Shown here piece by piece: positions 43,666 to 52,408 of a DNA stretch of 64,000 nt. A model generated the notes under the pieces. The model was not told where the DNA came from, did no database searches, and was given only the letters and a program-made list of their open reading frames with translations. Made by a program: the position numbers and the translations under genes. Every line of letters starts with the position of its first letter. The stretch's first letter is position 1. The DNA comes from DUPQ01 sp964563155 (lineage in GTDB: Bacteria; Bacillota; Clostridia; DUPQ01), in NCBI GenBank assembly GCA_964563155.1, contig CAZLVL010000005.1:62001-126000 (forward strand), written 5' to 3'.

Positions 43666-44631
43666 TTACCCCTCTTTTAATAATAGTTCTTTAACAATTC
43701 GGGTATATTCTTCATACTCTTCTCCCAAAGGGCCATGGGCTGAGTTTTCTAGCCAGAAGAGTTTTTTTACTGGTGCTGAAATCTTATCAAACCAAGGCCC
43801 TACTAAGGGACTTGGTGTAGTAAAGTCATGTCTTCCTTGAATAATGTAAATAGGTACAGAAAAAGTAGGTGGAGGACTTTCGAAGTCAAAGTCTATCATC
43901 TTTTCCCACAGGGCATCCATACTCATGCCATACCCCTTAATAATCCCATACTTATCAGCTATAGATAACTGTTTAGCACACAATAAAGGCTTTACCATGG
44001 CAACTAGGGCCTTCTTTGGGGGTTTAAGGGTAGAACCTCCATACTTTTGCAAGACCTTTCTTTGTAAAAATAGGCCTCTTCTTTTAGGCTTGTAGCAGCC
44101 TTTTTCTGGAGGTCCCACAGATTTTAAAATTTCTAATGACTCTTGGTCATCTGCCTCTAGGGCCTTTTGGTATGTAAATTCATAGGAGAGCATTTCTCCC
44201 TTAGGCCCATTTACCATTTGACCACTACCAATATAGGAAGCTACTTTATTTGGATACTTTAAGATAAAGGGTATACCTATTCTTGTTCCCCAGCTTCCAC
44301 AAAGAAGGTTCACCTTATCTACTTTAAGTGTCTCAATTACATAATCGCAAAGAGCGGATAAATCTTCAATCATGGTCTCTACACTTAAATCCTCTACCTT
44401 GGTCCCCTTGTAACTTCCTCCGGTTCCCCTTTGGTCATAGGCTACAAGGGTAAAGTCCTCTGTCCAAGGTATTAGCTTTTCCATTATTGCTTGACGATTG
44501 GGAATGCCAGGGCCTCCATGGACAAATATGATTACTGGATTTCTTTTATCTTCACCTAGAATATGGAGCTTAATCATATGCCCATTTAAAAGAACCTTGG
44601 TTTTTAAATTAATTGCTTCTTTTATACTCAT
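43666..44631 (-). CDS. Alpha/beta hydrolase, prolyl-aminopeptidase-like
   Basis: 321 residues. Catalytic features: oxyanion HGGPGIPNR (about residue 38), nucleophile elbow CGSWGTRIG (about 110), acid loop GRHDFTTPS (about 275) and histidine NSAHGPLGE (about 302). This matches the S33 prolyl iminopeptidase/hydrolase group. It is the last gene of the TetR-MFS-GH172 operon, 2 bases after the GH172 stop. It may deacylate or cleave a peptide from the imported glycoconjugate; that is inference. Confidence 0.85.
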   Translation of the reverse strand: MSIKEAINLKTKVLLNGHMIKLHILGEDKRNPVIIFVHGGPGIPNRQAIMEKLIPWTEDFTLVAYDQRGTGGSYKGTKVEDLSVETMIEDLSALCDYVIETLKVDKVNLLCGSWGTRIGIPFILKYPNKVASYIGSGQMVNGPKGEMLSYEFTYQKALEADDQESLEILKSVGPPEKGCYKPKRRGLFLQRKVLQKYGGSTLKPPKKALVAMVKPLLCAKQLSIADKYGIIKGYGMSMDALWEKMIDFDFESPPPTFSVPIYIIQGRHDFTTPSPLVGPWFDKISAPVKKLFWLENSAHGPLGEEYEEYTRIVKELLLKEG

Positions 44632-44633
44632 TT

Positions 44634-45806
44634 TTATACCATATCTTCTATTTTCACATCTGGTAAGGCTTGACTTGGCATAGTTTGATACCAGTAGCAG
44701 GTTGCCCCAATATCAGACTCTTGGGACCTGTAACCTAAATATTTAGCTATAATTCTCCAGCCTTTTAAATCATCATAGATGCCTGCTTCTTGGTTCTTCT
44801 TACGAACTTCCTTGGTGGTGTAACCTATTCCCATGTCCATTACTTCAATCTTTAAGTCTTCTTTAAAGATAATGGGGTCTAGGTTATGCCAACGATACAT
44901 ATTAAACCTGGCTCCCTTCCAATAAATCCCTCTTTTTGATATATTCTTATGCCAAAAATGTCCTAAGCGGGTAAACTTTCTTCTTCTATTTGCTTGGGAA
45001 AAACCTAAATATGGGGATGTATAATCACAGTGTCTACCCTTTGGATACTCAAAGTTCCAAGCCCCACCAAAGTAGTCTTCTGTACCAGTTCCACATATAG
45101 TAGGATACTCATCTTTATCTATATAAAATTTAAGTTCCCCTTCTCCCCACCACTTTCTGTTATTTGTCTTCCAAGCTAAATACATGCCTACAAAGTGTCC
45201 TTCTCCTTTTACCTTATCTAGTAAAGGAGTTGGCTCTTTAAGTTTGGTAGGGTTAAAACGTTTAAAGGAGGCATGAAAATATCTGGCATCTTCTTCTACT
45301 TCCTTTAGGGTATAGCTTATTTGATAAAAGAATAAAAAGGTCTTATCTGATACATTTTCTACAGTGATTTTAGCTCCCTTTCTAAAGGGCATAGGAAAGT
45401 AACTATTAAGGCCATTGGCAGGTGCTACAGTTATATTTGCTGAATTTACTAAATTAATCTCCCTATATCCATTGCAAAAGAAATCACCAATGGGAACCTG
45501 TACTGAAGGGTCTTCATTTTCATCCCAATACATACGTAAAATTAAACTTCTATTAAACTTGTAGTTTAAGGTCATCCAAATATGATTTATGACTCCACTA
45601 TCTTTAATGTCTGCAATGGTAACAGTTTGGCCAGGAGTCATCCTAATACAAGGATTTACCTTCCAGCCCTTACCTAACCCTCCATTTAAACTAGACCTTA
45701 TAGCTATACCAGTTTCAGCCATTCCCCCAGCCCCTTTAGCACCTGTTAGGTTTTCTGGACTTATGGACCTAGTCTCTCCTTCTTTTAATCTATATAATTC
45801 ATTCAT
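44634..45806 (-). CDS. DUF2961 protein (glycoside hydrolase family 172)
   Basis: 390 residues. The DUF2961 fold was recognised as GH172, whose studied members act on difructose anhydrides and furanosides. Family segments seen: GGMAETGIAIR near the start, GVINHIWMTL (about residue 73), QVPIGDFFCNGY (about 103), CGTGTEDYFGGAWNFEY (about 228-244) with the catalytic-type glutamate, and KGARFNMYRWHN. It is cytoplasmic, overlaps the MFS symporter gene by 8 bases, and so probably cleaves the sugar that transporter brings in. Confidence 0.87.
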   Translation of the reverse strand: MNELYRLKEGETRSISPENLTGAKGAGGMAETGIAIRSSLNGGLGKGWKVNPCIRMTPGQTVTIADIKDSGVINHIWMTLNYKFNRSLILRMYWDENEDPSVQVPIGDFFCNGYREINLVNSANITVAPANGLNSYFPMPFRKGAKITVENVSDKTFLFFYQISYTLKEVEEDARYFHASFKRFNPTKLKEPTPLLDKVKGEGHFVGMYLAWKTNNRKWWGEGELKFYIDKDEYPTICGTGTEDYFGGAWNFEYPKGRHCDYTSPYLGFSQANRRRKFTRLGHFWHKNISKRGIYWKGARFNMYRWHNLDPIIFKEDLKIEVMDMGIGYTTKEVRKKNQEAGIYDDLKGWRIIAKYLGYRSQESDIGATCYWYQTMPSQALPDVKIEDMV

Positions 45807-47337
45807 TCTTATCTTCTCCTTCTTGTATGGCTCTTGCTTCTAATTCAGTTTTAACCACTTTCATCTTTTCATTTGTTAAATCACTGAAAAAGTATGGAAT
45901 AACCAGCAAAATCTGACCTACACCCATTAAAATAGTAATCATAATAAATATTCCATTTAAGGCACTTGCTGGCTGTTGAATAGCCCTTACACTGTCTATA
46001 AGGGTTTGGCTGGCTGCTTCTCCAGGAGCTAAACTAGAAAGCAAGGTATCAATATCTGTTTGCAAATTCTTATTAAAACTAAATAAGGATAACATGAGAC
46101 CTGCTAATACAGATGCAATACTTCCTGCAAACTTAGATAAAAAGGTCAATACAGAAAAGCAGGTTCCATCTGCTCTAATGCCGCTTTTCCAGTGAACATA
46201 ATCTATGGTGTCAGTAAAAATAGCTGCAAACATACCATTAAATATGCCCATAGGAACAAAGACTATGAAACGAACAATGATAAAGAGAACTAGGTTAGAG
46301 TATCCTAAAAAGTAGGCCAATATATTAATAACTCCCCCTACTATTCCACTTACAATTATTACATCCTTTTTAGAAAATTTATTAGACAGCATTGGAGTTA
46401 ACCATAATCCAACAATTGCAGCTAGAGTGGGCATGATTCCAATAACTACTGTAAATATACCTTGTACAGCAACCGGATCTATGGCAGTACCTGCTAGCAT
46501 ATTGACTAATTTACTATCTCCTTTAGCTAGTAAACTCCACATATTCCACTTAATGAAATATGTATTCATAACCAGTCCACCAATACTAGCAACACAGGCC
46601 AAGAGCCCAGCTACAATATTTACCACCATAGGTCTAGATGAAAAAACAGCCTTTAGTGAATCAGACAAGCTGGCAGATTTTTCATCTATTGACCCAACTC
46701 TTTCACGGAAGGTAAATCCCCCTGAAAGCATAACTGGTAGAGCTAATACTGCAAACAAAATGAGGGAATAAAAATATCCAGCTTGAGTGCTTCCAACATA
46801 GGGTTTTAGTATGGTTACTAGGTTAATAAATAGAACAATAGCAAGTGGCCCTATGGCATTACTCAACATCTTGGTACGAGATATGGTCTTTACTCTTAGC
46901 TGTGGATTTATAATCATACGAGATGTCATGGACCAATAGGGTATGTCGTACATGGTATATGCTATGGTATATAGAACATAGGCAATTATTACATAAACTA
47001 AGGTGCTACTTTTACCAGGAGTAAAAGGAGCAAATATAAATAGGGCTGCTAATATTAAAGGTAGGGGTAAAAATATTAAATAGGGTTTACTTCTACCATA
47101 GCGGGTTCTAGTCTTATCTACCACTACTCCCATTATTGGATCATTAATAGCATCAAAGGCCCTCATTAATCCAACAATTAATCCTGCAATTCCCACATCA
47201 ATTAAAAGAATTTCAGTAAGATACTGCATAAAATAGCTTCCAACAATGAAACTAATCATTGCTAATGCACCACCTGACAAAACAAAGAGATTTTGTTCTT
47301 TGCGGGTGGCGTCCTTTTTGGGCATTGCTGTATTCAT
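45799..47337 (-). CDS. MFS sugar:cation symporter, GPH family
   Basis: 512 residues, twelve predicted helices. GPH motifs: MRAFDAINDPIMGVVVDKTR (about residues 58-77), RYGRSKPYLIFLP, and DIPYWSMTSRM (about 130). It is related to the truncated symporter at the start of the window. It is the second gene of a TetR-headed operon and overlaps the GH172 gene by 8 bases, suggesting import of a furanoside or other oligosaccharide. A long C-terminal cytoplasmic tail (about 30 residues) is charged. Confidence 0.88.
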   Translation of the reverse strand: MNTAMPKKDATRKEQNLFVLSGGALAMISFIVGSYFMQYLTEILLIDVGIAGLIVGLMRAFDAINDPIMGVVVDKTRTRYGRSKPYLIFLPLPLILAALFIFAPFTPGKSSTLVYVIIAYVLYTIAYTMYDIPYWSMTSRMIINPQLRVKTISRTKMLSNAIGPLAIVLFINLVTILKPYVGSTQAGYFYSLILFAVLALPVMLSGGFTFRERVGSIDEKSASLSDSLKAVFSSRPMVVNIVAGLLACVASIGGLVMNTYFIKWNMWSLLAKGDSKLVNMLAGTAIDPVAVQGIFTVVIGIMPTLAAIVGLWLTPMLSNKFSKKDVIIVSGIVGGVINILAYFLGYSNLVLFIIVRFIVFVPMGIFNGMFAAIFTDTIDYVHWKSGIRADGTCFSVLTFLSKFAGSIASVLAGLMLSLFSFNKNLQTDIDTLLSSLAPGEAASQTLIDSVRAIQQPASALNGIFIMITILMGVGQILLVIPYFFSDLTNEKMKVVKTELEARAIQEGEDKNE

Positions 47338-47375
47338 TACTTCCCCTCCATATTATATTAATATATTAATAGACT

Positions 47376-47960
47376 TTATTTCCCAGTTAAGATGCAAATT
47401 AACCATTCAGGCTCAGGTAGATCTCTTTCATAGCCTCTTGTTATCATCTTCATTACACTTTCAATCATACCCCAAAATATTCTGGCTAAAGCAAAAGGAT
47501 TAGCTGGTCTAAAGACTCCCTTTTCTTGATTGTATTCAATAATCCTAATAGTGTTTACCAAGGTTTTTTCATTGATTTTTTTAATCTTTTCTCTGGTTTC
47601 ATCTAAGATTTCAGCACTATTAATATCTGCATCAGCTAAGACTATATACATATGGGCATAAAGTGGTTCTTTTTTAAAATCATTGACAGCAAAATGAGCT
47701 AGGTTAGTAAAAAAGGTATCTGAATCTTTGAATATGTCTTCTAAATAATTGTTAAACTCATAAAGACAATACAAGATAACCTGGTTGTATAAGGTTTTTT
47801 TATCCTTGAAATAGTGGTACATTAAACCTAGGCTCATATTTGATGCCTTTGCAAAATCTACTGTTTTAAGACCCTCATATCCTTTTAAGGCAAATAACTC
47901 AACAGCTTTTTGCAAGATATGCTCTTGTCTTTCCTTTTTAAGATCCTTTTTCTCGCTCAT
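47376..47960 (-). CDS. TetR-family transcriptional regulator
   Basis: 194 residues from ATG 47960. The N-terminal helix-turn-helix is typical: ILQKAVELFALKGYEGLKTV then FAKASNMSLGLMYHYFKDK (about residues 35-53). The C-terminal ligand domain is unremarkable. The frame is open for 17 more codons upstream, but that part contains the perfect palindrome at 47978-47993, and GAAGAAGAG precedes ATG 47960, so the shorter start is preferred. It heads the MFS-GH172-hydrolase operon (38-base gap) and probably represses it until sugar is present. Confidence 0.87.
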   Translation of the reverse strand: MSEKKDLKKERQEHILQKAVELFALKGYEGLKTVDFAKASNMSLGLMYHYFKDKKTLYNQVILYCLYEFNNYLEDIFKDSDTFFTNLAHFAVNDFKKEPLYAHMYIVLADADINSAEILDETREKIKKINEKTLVNTIRIIEYNQEKGVFRPANPFALARIFWGMIESVMKMITRGYERDLPEPEWLICILTGK

Positions 47961-47977
47961 AAACTCTTCTTCAATTA

Positions 47978-47993
47978 TTGAAAATATTTTCAA
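47978..47993. promoter_or_regulatory. Perfect palindrome, candidate TetR operator
   Basis: TTGAAAATATTTTCAA, a 16-bp perfect palindrome, ends 17 bases before the tetR-type start at 47960. Position and symmetry suit autoregulation of the whole operon. Confidence 0.6.
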
Positions 47994-48248
47994 CATTATA
48001 TCATCTAGCAATTAGCCAGTCAATGAAATGTAGAAGATAGTCTAAAGAAAAACTTCTTTTTTAGAATATTTTAAATAGAGTAAATTATTCTTTAAAAATC
48101 TGTGTCCCATAAACCGTACACAATTTTGAAAAAGCAAAAATATTCTTGCTTAATTCATTTTTAAAAAGTAAAATTATCTTGCAAACAACAAACTTAAAAG
48201 GGAAAAATAAATGAGCAAAAATTCATTCTTATCTTTCTATTTGAAATT

Positions 48249-48363
48249 AAAAAACAAACTTGCCGAAGCAAGTTTCCCACTCATGTGGAGTCCAATGGAC
48301 GATTTGAATAAATTTTTATTTGAACTTATGGTGTAATCCTGTATGGTGGTATCCTATAGGATC
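48249..48363 (-). ncRNA. tracrRNA of the type II-A CRISPR system
   Basis: On the minus strand, bases 48351-48328 are perfectly complementary to 24 consecutive bases of the CRISPR repeat (repeat positions 9-32). A bulge AAGT (48327-48324) opposite GA and a 6-bp lower stem TCAAAT (48323-48318) follow, exactly the crRNA:tracrRNA geometry of type II-A. Next are a nexus hairpin GTCC-ATT-GGAC (48300-48290), a hairpin CCAC-ATGA-GTGG (48288-48277), and a terminator AAACTTGC-TTCG-GCAAGTTT (48275-48256) with GTTTTTT. Length is about 115 nt. The remaining 48000-48248 stretch, up to the tetR-type gene, shows only AT-rich sequence and a weak AAGCAA/TTGCTT hairpin. Confidence 0.9.
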
Positions 48364-48369
48364 GCCTTG

Positions 48370-48398
48370 ATGTTATCAAAAACAGAAAGGAATGTCAA
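48370..48398 (-). promoter_or_regulatory. Promoter of the tracrRNA, embedded in the cas9 translation start
   Basis: Minus strand: perfect TTGACA at 48398-48393, a 17-base spacer, TAACAT at 48375-48370 preceded by TG-A (extended -10). Predicted +1 is near 48363. The -35 box overlaps the cas9 upstream ATG and lies 3 bases before the preferred cas9 ATG. Confidence 0.75.
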
Positions 48399-48400
48399 CA

Positions 48401-51400
48401 ATGAAAAAACAATTTGGAGAGTATTTTTTAGGACTAGATATTGGAACAAACTCTATAGGCTGGGCTGTAACAGATTTAAATTACAATATTCAAAAGCTTA
48501 ACGGTAAGGCTATGTGGGGTATACGATTATTTGAAGCTGGTAAGACTGCTGAAGAAAGAAGAACATTTAGATCCGCTAGAAGAAGAAGGCAGAGACAGCT
48601 ACAACGCATTGATCTTTTACAAGACCTGTTTCGTGATGAGATTTCAAAGAAAGATGCAAATTTTTACTTAAGGTTAGAAGAGAGCAAGTTCTATCCTGAT
48701 GATAAAACTATAAATCAAAAGAATTCTTTGTTTTCAGACAAAACCTATACTGATAAAGATTATATGAAGGAGTTTCCTTCTATTTATCACCTAAGGAAAG
48801 CTTTAATTGAGAATAAAAAGGAATATGATATAAGGCTTGTCTACCTAGCAATCCATCATATTTTAAAAAACCGAGGTCATTTCCTTTTTGAGGGTCAAGA
48901 ATTGCAGTCAGCAACAAAGCTTGAACCAATATTAATTAAGCTTCAAACCTATTTCAAAGATGAATTCAATACTGACTTTGAATTTAAATCTCTAGAAGAA
49001 GTAGAAAAAATATTGGAAGATAAAGCCCTGAAAAAAAGAGACAAGAAGAAGGAACTTACAGAATTATTAATCGAATCAGACAAACAACAAATTACAGTTA
49101 TTGACCTGCTTCTAGGCTACAAAAGAAAACTTAGTAATATCTTTGATGACCCTTCATATGCAGAATCAACTTTAGATTCCATTAGCTTTTCTGAAGCAAC
49201 CTTTCAAGAAAAAAGAGATGACTATAGTGATCTTCTAGAAGATAGAATGTATTTAATTGATTTATTAAGTGCAATCTATGATTGGAGTCTTTTAGCAGAA
49301 ACACTCCAAGGTCATGAATTTCTGTCTTTTGCCAAAGTTGAAAAATATGAAAAACACAAAAAGGATCTGAGTATCCTAAAACAAGCTATTAAACAATATG
49401 CCATGCATGAGTATTACAATATTTTCAGTTCGCCAACTATTGCAAATAATTATTGTGCCTATAGTGGCAAGAAAAGTAAAAAGACTGATGCTTTAAAGGA
49501 TAAATGTTCCCAAGAAGACTTTAATTCATTCATTGGTAAAGTATTAGATAAAATAGATGATGAAGATAATGATCAATTAAAATACCTTAAGAATGAAGTA
49601 GAAAACAAGTCTTTAATGCCTAAGCAAGTTTCTAAAGAAAATAGTGTTATTCCTTACCAAGTCCATTTAAATGAGCTAAGAACAATCTTAAGAAATGTTT
49701 CAAAATATCATACATTTTTAAACAATAAAGATGATAAAGGTTTGACTGTTTCTGACAAAGTTATCAGTATAATGGAGTTTCGCATCCCCTATTACATAGG
49801 CCCTCTAAATGATTACCATGCTGATACCAAGTTTGCTTGGATAGAAAAAAGATCAAATGAAAAAATTTATCCTTGGAATTTTAAAGATGTAGTTGACGAG
49901 GAAAAAAGTGCAGAAAAATTCATTAGAAGAATGACAAACAAATGCACCTACCTCTATAAGGCAGATGTCTTACCTAAGCACTCATTGTTACATTCAGAGT
50001 TTCAGGTCTTAAACGAACTTAACAATCTAAAGATTAACGAAGAGCTAATATCTGTAGAACTCAAATCATTTATATTTAATGATTTATACAAAAAAGAGAG
50101 AAAAGTAACAACTAAAAAACTTAAGACTTTTTTAATGGCTAATGGATATATTGGAAAGTCTGATTCAATATCTGGAATTGATATAGAAATAAAGAATTCT
50201 CTCACATCCTATCATGACATGAAGAATATTATTGGTAATGTAGATATTAATACAGACATGATAGAAGAGATTATTAAATGGATTACTCTGTTTGGAGATT
50301 CAGGTCCAATGCTGCAAAAAAGGATTGTAGATAATTATGGAGATTTGTTAGATAAAGACCAAGTTAGCAAGATATTAAGTCTAAAATATAGTGGTTGGGG
50401 TAGGCTATCCAAAGAATTACTATGCGACATTTATGATGTTAACAAGGAAACAGGAGAATTGCTTAATATTATTAATGCAATGCGAGATACAAATAATAAC
50501 CTTATGGAACTTCTAAGTGGTCGACATGAATACTCAAACAAAATATCAAAAATGAATTTAGCTGATACAGAGCAAGATGATAAGCTATCATATCAGATGG
50601 TTGAAGATTTAAGATTGTCTCCTGCTGTTAAAAGAGGTATATGGCAAGCTTTGCAAATAGTTGAAGAACTTATGAAAATTATGCAAAAGCAGCCCAAAAA
50701 GATCTTTGTTGAATTTGCAAGAGAAGAAGGTATAAAGAGAAGAACCACCTCCAGAAGACAAAATTTGATTGATTTATATGCAAATTGCAAAGAAGATTGC
50801 ATGAGTTTGATGGAAGGACTTGAAAGTAAAAGTGATGTGGACTTAAGAGATGACAGACTCTATTTGTACTACACTCAAATGGGAAGATGTATGTACACTG
50901 GAGAAACGATTGATCTTTCCACCTTACTAAACGATAAAAATAGTAAAATTTATGACATTGACCACATTTATCCTAGGTCAAAGATTAAAGATGATAGCTT
51001 GGAAAATAGGGTTCTAGTAAAGAAAACAGCAAACATGAAAAAGGGAGACAACTATCCTCTACCCTCTGAATATTCAACCCAAAAACCACTTTGGAAGAAC
51101 CTACATGAAAATAATTTAATAGGTAATAAAAAATACAAAAGACTAACAGAAAGAAAATACTTGTCTGATGATGATTTAGCAGATTTTGTGGAAAGACAAT
51201 TAGTAGAAACAAGGCAATCTACAAAAGCTTTTGCAGAAATACTAAAGAAAATTATGCCTGACTCCCCTATTGTATATGTAAAAGCAAACAATGTTACTGA
51301 ATTCAGGAATAAGTTTGAAATTGTAAAAGTTAGGGAAATTAATGATTTACACCATGCAAAAGACGCATACTTAAATATTGTTGTCGGAAATGTTTATGAT

Positions 51401-52408
51401 TCAAAGTTTACAAGAAATCCTAGAAATTTTGTAAAAGAATCCCATGGAGGATACAACTTAAGGACACTATTTGAGAAGGATGTATTAGTCGGCAATTATT
51501 TTGCCTGGAAAGGTGATAGAAATGGCACAATTAAGGATGTTAAGAAGACAGTAGAAAAAAACAATATCCTATTCACCAGACATTCTTTTGAACACAAAGG
51601 TGGTATTTCAGATCAGCAGATTATGCCTAAAGGAAAGGGACAACTACCAATTAAAAGTGGTGATCCAAGACTATTAAATATTGATAGATATGGTGGATTC
51701 AATAAAGTAAGTACCGCCTATTTCTTCCTTGTTGAACATGATATAAAGGGAAAAAGAATAAGAAGTATTGAATATGTTCCAGTACACCTAGCTAGTACAA
51801 TAAATGGTCGTGAGGACCTAATAAGATACTGTATAAATAACCTTAATCTTATCAATCCTGATATAAGGTTAGAAAAGATTAAGATAAATGCATTACTTTC
51901 CTTTGATGGCTTTAGGGCTCATTTGAAAAGCAGAACAGGAGAACGACTAGTTTTTAGTTCTGCCCATCAGCTTTATATGCCTTTAGATTTTAACCGGTAT
52001 CTAAAAAATATTTATAATATTCTTAGTAGGAGAGACTTAATAAGTAAAGACGGTTTAGTTGAATCTTTAATAGATAATAATATTAATATAAACATTTATG
52101 ATTACTTGAGTGAAAAACTAACAAACTCTATCTATAAGACTAAATTATCAGCTCAAATAAAAAACTTTCACGATGGGAGAGATTTATTTTTAAACCTAAG
52201 CAAAATGAATCAGATTGAGGCATTAAGCAAGATCATTCAACTTTTTCGTTGTGTAAGTGGAACTACAGATCTTACTTTAATTGGTGCAAAAGGAACAGCA
52301 GGTAGTATTAGAAATGCAAAAACATTAAATATAAAAAATAAGGTTTTAATTATTAATCAATCCATAACAGGAATATTTGAAAAGGAGGTTGATTTAAACA
52401 CAGTATGA
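48401..52408 (+). CDS. cas9: Cas9 endonuclease, type II-A
   Basis: 1335 residues from ATG 48401, placed 10 bases after AAAGG; an ATG three codons earlier (48392) is too close to that site. Domains: RuvC-I DIGTNSIGWAV (D13); bridge helix RTFRSARRRRQRQLQRI (about 53-69); helical REC lobe; RuvC-II IFVEFARE (E771); HNH DIDHIYPRSK (D854, H855) with N878; RuvC-III HHAKDAYLN (H985, D988); PAM-interacting C-terminus ending QSITGIFEKEVDL. All nuclease residues are intact, so it should be an active RNA-guided DNase. It resembles Cas9s of clostridial anaerobes such as Filifactor. It heads the cas operon. Confidence 0.97.
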   Translation: MKKQFGEYFLGLDIGTNSIGWAVTDLNYNIQKLNGKAMWGIRLFEAGKTAEERRTFRSARRRRQRQLQRIDLLQDLFRDEISKKDANFYLRLEESKFYPDDKTINQKNSLFSDKTYTDKDYMKEFPSIYHLRKALIENKKEYDIRLVYLAIHHILKNRGHFLFEGQELQSATKLEPILIKLQTYFKDEFNTDFEFKSLEEVEKILEDKALKKRDKKKELTELLIESDKQQITVIDLLLGYKRKLSNIFDDPSYAESTLDSISFSEATFQEKRDDYSDLLEDRMYLIDLLSAIYDWSLLAETLQGHEFLSFAKVEKYEKHKKDLSILKQAIKQYAMHEYYNIFSSPTIANNYCAYSGKKSKKTDALKDKCSQEDFNSFIGKVLDKIDDEDNDQLKYLKNEVENKSLMPKQVSKENSVIPYQVHLNELRTILRNVSKYHTFLNNKDDKGLTVSDKVISIMEFRIPYYIGPLNDYHADTKFAWIEKRSNEKIYPWNFKDVVDEEKSAEKFIRRMTNKCTYLYKADVLPKHSLLHSEFQVLNELNNLKINEELISVELKSFIFNDLYKKERKVTTKKLKTFLMANGYIGKSDSISGIDIEIKNSLTSYHDMKNIIGNVDINTDMIEEIIKWITLFGDSGPMLQKRIVDNYGDLLDKDQVSKILSLKYSGWGRLSKELLCDIYDVNKETGELLNIINAMRDTNNNLMELLSGRHEYSNKISKMNLADTEQDDKLSYQMVEDLRLSPAVKRGIWQALQIVEELMKIMQKQPKKIFVEFAREEGIKRRTTSRRQNLIDLYANCKEDCMSLMEGLESKSDVDLRDDRLYLYYTQMGRCMYTGETIDLSTLLNDKNSKIYDIDHIYPRSKIKDDSLENRVLVKKTANMKKGDNYPLPSEYSTQKPLWKNLHENNLIGNKKYKRLTERKYLSDDDLADFVERQLVETRQSTKAFAEILKKIMPDSPIVYVKANNVTEFRNKFEIVKVREINDLHHAKDAYLNIVVGNVYDSKFTRNPRNFVKESHGGYNLRTLFEKDVLVGNYFAWKGDRNGTIKDVKKTVEKNNILFTRHSFEHKGGISDQQIMPKGKGQLPIKSGDPRLLNIDRYGGFNKVSTAYFFLVEHDIKGKRIRSIEYVPVHLASTINGREDLIRYCINNLNLINPDIRLEKIKINALLSFDGFRAHLKSRTGERLVFSSAHQLYMPLDFNRYLKNIYNILSRRDLISKDGLVESLIDNNININIYDYLSEKLTNSIYKTKLSAQIKNFHDGRDLFLNLSKMNQIEALSKIIQLFRCVSGTTDLTLIGAKGTAGSIRNAKTLNIKNKVLIINQSITGIFEKEVDLNTV

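Noticed and set aside
48392..48400. Upstream ATG as the cas9 start
   Set aside because: Only one base separates it from AAAGG; ATG 48401 has normal spacing and gives the typical Cas9 N-terminus.
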